Shown here piece by piece: positions 59,447 through 64,000 of a DNA stretch of 64,000 nucleotides. Position 1 is the first letter of the stretch, and every line of letters starts with the position of its first letter. This DNA comes from Acidobacteriota bacterium. Its GTDB lineage: Bacteria; Pseudomonadota; Alphaproteobacteria; Acetobacterales; Acetobacteraceae. The stretch covers positions 22,620 to 86,619 of the forward strand of contig CAJCIS010000289.1 in assembly GCA_903970435.1 (NCBI GenBank), written 5' to 3'. Position numbers and translations under genes: made by a program. Under the pieces are notes generated by a model that saw only the letters and a program-made list of their open reading frames with translations, was not told the origin of the DNA and did not search any database.

Positions 59447-60418
59447 TCACGAAGCCCCCCAGGTTTTGGTATTAAAATCATGGTGCGCCTCGATATACCG
59501 CACGGTGCCGCTCTTGCTACGCATAACGATCGAATGTGTGACAGCGCCCTGCCCGGCGCGCTGCACGCCGCGCAACATGGCGCCGGTGGTAACGCCGGTG
59601 GCGGCAAACATCACGTTGCCGCCGGCAAGCTCCTCGATCGTGAAAATCTTGTGCGGATCGGCAATGCCCATGGAAGTCGCGCGGACGATTTGCGCATCGT
59701 CGTCATATTTCAGGCGGCCCTGCATCTGGCCGCCGGTGCAGCGTAGCGCCGCGGCCGACAGCACGCCTTCGGGCGCGCCGCCGGTGCCGATGAAGATATC
59801 GACGCCGGAATTCGGCAGCGTGGTGGCAATGATGGCGGCCACGTCGCCGTCCGGCAGCAACATCACACGGGCGCCGATCTCACGCGTGGCGCGAATAATG
59901 TCCGCATGCCGGTCGCGATCCAGCGTGCACAGAACGATGTCGGCAACATCGACCTTTTTGGCCTGCGCCAAATTGCGCAAATTCTCCGCCACCGGTGCGT
60001 CCAGATGCACCAGATCCGGCGGCAACCCGCCGCCGATGCCGATTTTCTCCATGTAGATGTCGGGCGCATGCAGAAAATTGCCATGTTCGGCGAGCGCAAT
60101 GACAGTCAGCGCGTTCGGGCCGCCCTTCGCCGTCAACGTCGTGCCCTCCAGCGGATCGACCGCAATGTCCATTGCCGGACCGCCGGCGCCCACCCGCTCG
60201 CCGATATACATCATCGGCGCCTCGTCCATCTCGCCCTCGCCGATCACCACCAGGCCATCGATGGCCACCGTATCGAACGCCCGGCGCATCGCTTCCGTCG
60301 CCGCCCCGTCCGCCTCGTTCTTGTTGCCTTTCCCGACCCAATGCCATGCGGCCAACGCGGCGGCTTCGGTCACGCGCACCAGCTCCAATGCCAGGTTCCG
60401 GTCGGATTGATAGGCCAT
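59447..60418 (-). CDS. glpX: Class II fructose-1,6-bisphosphatase
   Basis: This 323-aa GlpX-type phosphatase of gluconeogenesis converts fructose-1,6-bisphosphate to fructose-6-phosphate. The lithium-sensitive phosphatase motif is DIAVDPLEGTTLTAKG, with the metal site in VVIGEGEMDEAPM. The Gly-rich KIGIGGGLPPDLVHLD and later DIFIGTGGAPEGVLSAAALR are typical of the family. It lies 78 bp after hom on the same strand. Length and motifs are normal. Confidence 0.95.
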   Translation of the reverse strand: MAYQSDRNLALELVRVTEAAALAAWHWVGKGNKNEADGAATEAMRRAFDTVAIDGLVVIGEGEMDEAPMMYIGERVGAGGPAMDIAVDPLEGTTLTAKGGPNALTVIALAEHGNFLHAPDIYMEKIGIGGGLPPDLVHLDAPVAENLRNLAQAKKVDVADIVLCTLDRDRHADIIRATREIGARVMLLPDGDVAAIIATTLPNSGVDIFIGTGGAPEGVLSAAALRCTGGQMQGRLKYDDDAQIVRATSMGIADPHKIFTIEELAGGNVMFAATGVTTGAMLRGVQRAGQGAVTHSIVMRSKSGTVRYIEAHHDFNTKTWGAS

Positions 60419-60430
60419 GCGCGTTGCTCC

Positions 60431-60490
60431 CTAAGAAAGAAGGCCGGGGCTCTGCCCCTGGACCCCGCTAAGGACAAGTCCTTAGAACCC
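60431..60490. repeat. GC hairpins between hom and glpX
   Basis: Two stems lie side by side: CCGGGGCTCTGCCCCTGG and CTAAGGACAAGTCCTTAG, the second a perfect 8-bp inverted repeat around two bases. Similar hairpin units occur near 34.65 and 55.26 kb. They may form an intercistronic attenuator, or just a recurring extragenic element. Confidence 0.6.
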
Positions 60491-60496
60491 ATTTTT

Positions 60497-61789
60497 TTAG
60501 CCGTGCTCAATGCGAATCACTGAGGGTCTTTCCAGAACCGAATCCAAACGCTCGATCTTATCAACCGCGACGCGCATCTGGCTTTCTCTGGTTTCGTGGG
60601 TCACCAGCACAATCGGCACGGCCTCGCCGGGGGCGCGGCCATGCTGCAACATGCTCTCCAACGACACGCCGGAGTCGCGCAAGGCGCCGGCAACGTCCGC
60701 AATCACGCCAGGGCGGTCCAGCACCATCAGCCGCAGATAATACGCGCCAACATACGCGCTCATCGGCACCGACGGCGCATCCGACAATCCATCCGCCGCC
60801 GCACCCCACACCGGCGCCGTTCGCCCGCGCGCCAGGTCGATCAGATCGGCCACCACGGCGCTCGCCGTGGGCCCCGCGCCGGCCCCCCTGCCTTCCAGCA
60901 TGACACGGCCAACGAAATCACCCTCCGCCACCACCGCGTTATACACGCCATCCACCCGCGCAAGCGGCGAATTCTCCGGCACCATGCACGGATGCACGCG
61001 GCTCTCGATCCCCGCCTCGGTCCGCCGTGCAATGCCCAGCAGCTTGATCCGGTAGCCGAGCTCGCGCGCAAACGCGATGTCGAGCGCCGACACCTGCCTG
61101 ATGCCCTCGACATGCACATCGTCGAAACGCACCGCGCGGCCGAACGCCAGCGCCGTCAGGATCGCCAGCTTGTGCGCCGCATCCACCCCGTCGATATCGA
61201 AACCCGGATCGGCCTCCGCATAACCGAGTTTCTGCGCTTCCGCCAGAACATCGGCGAATTCGCGCCCGCGCTCGCGCATGCTGGTGAGAATGAAATTGCA
61301 TGTGCCGTTCAGAATGCCCGCCACCCGGCGAATGCGGTTGGCGGCCAAGCCTTCACGCAGCGCCTTGATGATGGGAATGCCGCCGGCCACCGATGCCTCG
61401 AACGCCAGCGACGCGCCCGACCGCTCGGCCGCCTGCGCCAACGCCACGCCATGCCGCGCCAGCAGCGCCTTGTTCGCCGTCACCACCGACTTGCCGGCGC
61501 GCAGCGCGGCAAACACCAGCGCATGGGCGGGATCGTCGCTGCCGCCGATCAGTTCGACAACCGCGTCCACGCCGGACTCTGTCGCCAGCGCCACGGGATC
61601 CTGATACCAGCGCACGCCATCGAGTTTCACGCCGCGGTCGCGCCCGCGGTCGCGCGCCGATACGGCGGTGACGCTAATCGGCCGGCCGGCATGCGCGGCC
61701 ACGATATCCGCATTGTCGCGCAGCAAGCGCAGCACGCCGCCGCCGACGGTTCCCAAACCCGCAATGCCGACCGAAAGCGGCCGTGTCAC
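60497..61789 (-). CDS. hom: Homoserine dehydrogenase
   Basis: This 430-aa enzyme reduces aspartate semialdehyde to homoserine in threonine and methionine synthesis. The NAD(P) site is GIAGLGTVGGGVLRLL; the catalytic area is EASVAGGIPIIKALREGL and KLGYAEADPGFDIDGVDAAH. The C-terminal ACT domain (about 345-430; LRLMVLDRPGVIADVAGALR) should confer threonine feedback inhibition. It overlaps the upstream aminotransferase gene by four bases (ATGA). The domain order and length are standard. Confidence 0.96.
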   Translation of the reverse strand: MTRPLSVGIAGLGTVGGGVLRLLRDNADIVAAHAGRPISVTAVSARDRGRDRGVKLDGVRWYQDPVALATESGVDAVVELIGGSDDPAHALVFAALRAGKSVVTANKALLARHGVALAQAAERSGASLAFEASVAGGIPIIKALREGLAANRIRRVAGILNGTCNFILTSMRERGREFADVLAEAQKLGYAEADPGFDIDGVDAAHKLAILTALAFGRAVRFDDVHVEGIRQVSALDIAFARELGYRIKLLGIARRTEAGIESRVHPCMVPENSPLARVDGVYNAVVAEGDFVGRVMLEGRGAGAGPTASAVVADLIDLARGRTAPVWGAAADGLSDAPSVPMSAYVGAYYLRLMVLDRPGVIADVAGALRDSGVSLESMLQHGRAPGEAVPIVLVTHETRESQMRVAVDKIERLDSVLERPSVIRIEHG

Positions 61790-63024
61790 GATGCCGCAAC
61801 CCCCACGGTTGCCAGGCCGGGCGCCATCAGGGGGGCTGCAACATTGCTGTCCGCGGCCAGAAAGCCGCGAATATTGCGGATCGCCTGGCGCAGCCGGTGG
61901 GTATTTTCCACCAGCCCGATGCGCACATGCGTATCGCCGTGCTCGCCAAAGCCAAGGCCGGGCGCCACGGCAACCTGCGCCCGCTCCAGCAGGAGCTTGG
62001 CGAACGCAACGCTACCGAGATGCGCATAGCGGGGCGGGATGGGCGCCCAGGCGAACATCGACCCTTCCGGGTTCGGAATGTCCCACCCCGCCTGCGCCAG
62101 GCCGCGGATCAGCACGTCGCGCCGGTCCTTGTACAGTGCGCGAACGTCGGCCACGCAGTCCTGCGGACCATTCAACGCGGCCACCGCGGCAACCTGGATC
62201 GGCGTGAAGGCGCCATAATCCAGGTAGGATTTCATCCTGGCCAACGCCGCCACCAGGCGCGGATTGCCGGCGGCAAAACCGATGCGCCAGCCCGGCATGG
62301 AATAGGTCTTCGACATGCTGGTAAATTCGACCGCGATCTCCTTCGCCCCCGGCACCTGCAGAATGCTGGGCGGCACCAGCGAACCGAAATAGATTTCCGC
62401 ATAGGCGAGATCGGACAGCACCCATATTTCATGCCGGCGCGCGAAGGCGACGATTTCGCGATAAAAATCCAAATCCGCCAGCCACGCGGTGGGATTGCTC
62501 GGGAAGTTCACGATCAGCGCGGTCGGTTTCGGTACCGAATGGCGTACCGCGCGATCCAGCGCCGCCAGCAAGTCCGGCCCCGGCTTGGCCGGCACGCTGC
62601 GTACCGACGCGCCGGCAATGATGAAGCCGAATTGATGGATCGGATAGGATGGGTTCGGAACCAAAATGGTATCGCCCGGGCTGGTGATCGCCGAGGCAAG
62701 GTTGGCCAGCCCTTCCTTGGAGCCCAACGTGGCGATGATTTCCGTTTCGGGATCGAGCGCCACATCGAAGCGGCGCTGGTAATACGCCGCCAGCGCGCGC
62801 CGCAGGCCGGGGATGCCCTTGCTGCTTGAATACCGATGCGTGCGCGGGTCCTGAACCGTCTCCACCAGCTTGGCGACGATATGCGGCGGCGTGGCGCTGT
62901 CCGGATTGCCCATGCCGAGGTCGATAATATCCTGGCCCTCGGCGCGCGCCCGCGCCTTGGCCGCGTTCACTTCGGCGAACACGTAGGGCGGCAGGCGGCG
63001 GATGCGGTGGAATTCTTCGGCCAT
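61786..63024 (-). CDS. PLP-dependent aminotransferase (AlaC / LL-DAP aminotransferase-like)
   Basis: This 412-aa class I/II aminotransferase has IIDLGMGNPDSATPPHI, YSSSKGIPGLRRALAAYY, Asn in NFPSNPTAWL, Asp/Tyr in VLSDLAYAEIYF, and the PLP lysine in SMSKTYSMPGWR. Relatives are annotated as alanine/valine or LL-diaminopimelate aminotransferases; position beside hom suggests amino-acid synthesis. The ATG at 63024 (MAEEFHRIRRLP) is chosen; the longer frame translates the upstream repeat. It is the first gene of a coupled pair with hom. Confidence 0.92.
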   Translation of the reverse strand: MAEEFHRIRRLPPYVFAEVNAAKARARAEGQDIIDLGMGNPDSATPPHIVAKLVETVQDPRTHRYSSSKGIPGLRRALAAYYQRRFDVALDPETEIIATLGSKEGLANLASAITSPGDTILVPNPSYPIHQFGFIIAGASVRSVPAKPGPDLLAALDRAVRHSVPKPTALIVNFPSNPTAWLADLDFYREIVAFARRHEIWVLSDLAYAEIYFGSLVPPSILQVPGAKEIAVEFTSMSKTYSMPGWRIGFAAGNPRLVAALARMKSYLDYGAFTPIQVAAVAALNGPQDCVADVRALYKDRRDVLIRGLAQAGWDIPNPEGSMFAWAPIPPRYAHLGSVAFAKLLLERAQVAVAPGLGFGEHGDTHVRIGLVENTHRLRQAIRNIRGFLAADSNVAAPLMAPGLATVGVAAS

Positions 63025-63057
63025 GTTCAGTTTACAGTTGTCAGAGTCGCAAAGGGT

Positions 63058-63093
63058 GTAACATCCCGACGCCATGGTGTCGCGCGGTGTTAC
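63058..63093. promoter_or_regulatory. Nested hairpin in the aminotransferase leader
   Basis: GTAACA (63058-63063) pairs with TGTTAC (63088-63093), and inside them CGAC-GC-CATG-GT-GTCG forms a second stem. The structure lies about 34 bp upstream of the aminotransferase start, so it could be an operator or a leader hairpin. No regulator can be named. Confidence 0.35.
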
Positions 63094-63100
63094 GAAGTAA

Positions 63101-63208
63101 GAATGTTCTTTTCTGAACAAAAGAACCAAAAGACTTTTGCCCTGCGGCTGAACACCGGTTGGGGCCATGGCCGATAAGCCCGGGACTGGACCAAAAGAAC
63201 TGCTTCCT
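63101..63208. repeat. Dispersed AT-rich repeat, locus 16 (right arm truncated)
   Basis: Left arm 63101-63141 (TTCTTTTCTGAACAAAAGAA, then CCAAAAGACTTTTG), then the shared core CTGCGGCTGAACACCGGTTG and GGCCATGGCCGATAAGCCCG. Only the outer end of the right arm (CAAAAGAACTGCTTCC) remains. It is 3' of the OmpA-domain gene. Confidence 0.85.
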
Positions 63209-63212
63209 AAGC

Positions 63213-64000
63213 TTACTGATCCCTCACCGTCGCATCCCGCCCAAACGCCGAAGCGCCGAGCACAATCTTGTCCGGTGGCACATGGTGATCCGTCATCAGG
63301 TTCGCGGCGATCGCGGCGGCGCGCTTCAGGCCCAGGTCCAGCGCCGCCTGCTGCGCGCCGGGCGTGTCACCCTTCGCTTCGCCGTGCCCCTCGATGGCGA
63401 TCACGCCCTTGCCGCGATGCACGGCGATATCCTCCAGCACATCCTTTTGCGACGGGTTGAACCTGGCATCGCCGGTGGCGAACAGGATGCGCTGGGCGCC
63501 GGCCGGCATGATGCTGGGCGGCGCCGGCGGCTGCGGCGACGGCGCTGGCTGTGCCGCGACGCCTTCGAAGGTTGGCGGCGGCGGCGGCGCGGCCGGAATG
63601 TCCGGCAGCGCCGCCTCGTCGGGCGGCGCGCCGGCGAGGGTGACGGGCGTTCCCGGCGCCGGGCCTCCATCGGGCGACGGCAGCGCGGCGGCAGGTGCGG
63701 CCGGCGCGGCGGCCGCGGGCGGCGGGGCATCAGCGGCCGGCAGGGTGGCGTTGGCGGTATCGTCGGCCCCGGCGGCCGGCGCCGGTGGTTTCGGCGGCGG
63801 CGGGGGCGGCAGCGCGTTCAGGTCGATCGGCGTGTGCGCGGCCAGGCGCTGGGTCACATCGCGGTCCTGCGTCAGCTCGGTTTGCACCGTCAGGCGAAAG
63901 GCGGCGGTCGGCGGCGTCGGTTTCGGCGGAATGGTGAACACGTGCGGATACGGCATGTCGGCGCCGGGCGGGGGCGGCCGCGCGGCCGCGATCTCGCCGC
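63213..64000 (-). CDS. OmpA-domain envelope protein (partial, C-terminal part)
   Basis: The gene enters from the right edge; the frame stays open to base 64000, so the ATG at 63956 is probably internal. A Pro/Ala-rich linker (PPPPPKPPAPAAG and further) leads into a C-terminal OmpA-like peptidoglycan-binding domain: ILFATGDARFNPSQKDVLED, AIEGHGEAKGD and GASAFGRDATVRDQ. The domain anchors outer-membrane or lipoproteins to peptidoglycan. The N-terminal part and any lipobox lie outside the window. Confidence 0.8.
   Translation of the reverse strand, partial: GEIAAARPPPPGADMPYPHVFTIPPKPTPPTAAFRLTVQTELTQDRDVTQRLAAHTPIDLNALPPPPPPKPPAPAAGADDTANATLPAADAPPPAAAAPAAPAAALPSPDGGPAPGTPVTLAGAPPDEAALPDIPAAPPPPPTFEGVAAQPAPSPQPPAPPSIMPAGAQRILFATGDARFNPSQKDVLEDIAVHRGKGVIAIEGHGEAKGDTPGAQQAALDLGLKRAAAIAANLMTDHHVPPDKIVLGASAFGRDATVRDQ

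Noticed and set aside
311..63208. CRISPR array from the many similar short repeats
   Set aside because: Copies are kilobases apart, lie at gene ends and come as facing inverted pairs; there are no regular spacers and no cas genes.

Overview
The window looks like a chromosomal stretch from a high-GC alphaproteobacterium, most likely Rhodospirillales and plausibly Acetobacteraceae. The evidence is a PQQ gene set (pqqA, pqqD, pqqE), hflKC next to an Mrp-type Fe-S ATPase, class III alcohol dehydrogenase, and the order aminotransferase - hom - glpX - recJ, which from memory is common in that order. The taxonomy is inference. There is one tRNA (Glu) and no rRNA, CRISPR array, integrase or transposase gene.

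Region by region. 1-9.6 kb is housekeeping: a GloVer-repeat protein fragment, a secreted peroxiredoxin, mrp divergent from hflKC, a secreted tannase-family esterase, a CopD-like membrane protein and a soluble twin-PAS chemoreceptor. 10-15 kb holds a Tat-signal SDR, a second SDR, a Baeyer-Villiger-type monooxygenase and a MetX-like hydrolase, a plausible route from alcohol to ketone to ester to acid plus alcohol. 15-19.2 kb is a tightly coupled operon of deaminase, glycosyltransferase, acyl-CoA-dehydrogenase-like protein, PIG-L deacetylase and NodS-like methyltransferase; it looks like biosynthesis of a modified sugar or glycolipid, product unknown. 19.3-30.9 kb is a catabolic island: BetI-like regulator with an extra C-terminal domain, a complete Pot-type ABC importer split into three transcription units, aldehyde dehydrogenase, a GcvT-like folate protein and two phytoene-dehydrogenase-like flavoproteins. 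This suggests uptake and oxidative demethylation or deamination of an unknown amine.

31-34.5 kb carries a FadB/FadA pair. 34.8-36.5 kb carries pqqE, pqqD and pqqA without pqqB or pqqC, followed by frmA. 37.9-39.9 kb is a SnoaL / nitrilase / GNAT operon. 40-44 kb has a Gly/Trp/His-rich secreted protein, an exported methyltransferase-like protein and a prolyl-oligopeptidase homologue whose nucleophile serine is replaced by threonine. 44-51.9 kb is a six-gene coupled operon, kaiC - kaiB - kaiB - PAS/GAF histidine kinase - response regulator - hybrid kinase, a KaiA-less clock-like module with its likely output kinases. 52-57.6 kb has tRNA-Glu, an M16 peptidase, a secreted phosphoesterase, a gene remnant and a small HTH protein. 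57.5-64 kb is recJ, glpX, hom, an aminotransferase and a truncated OmpA-domain protein.

The strongest genome-scale signal is a dispersed repeat. Sixteen loci carry one or two copies of a roughly 40-bp AT-rich arm that contains its own hairpin. In most two-arm loci the arms face each other as terminal inverted repeats around a short core. All sixteen lie immediately 3' of at least one gene; none lies between divergent promoters or inside a coupled operon. In several cases the arm provides the last codons and the stop codon. A second, GC-rich family includes a perfect 54-bp inverted repeat downstream of pqqE.
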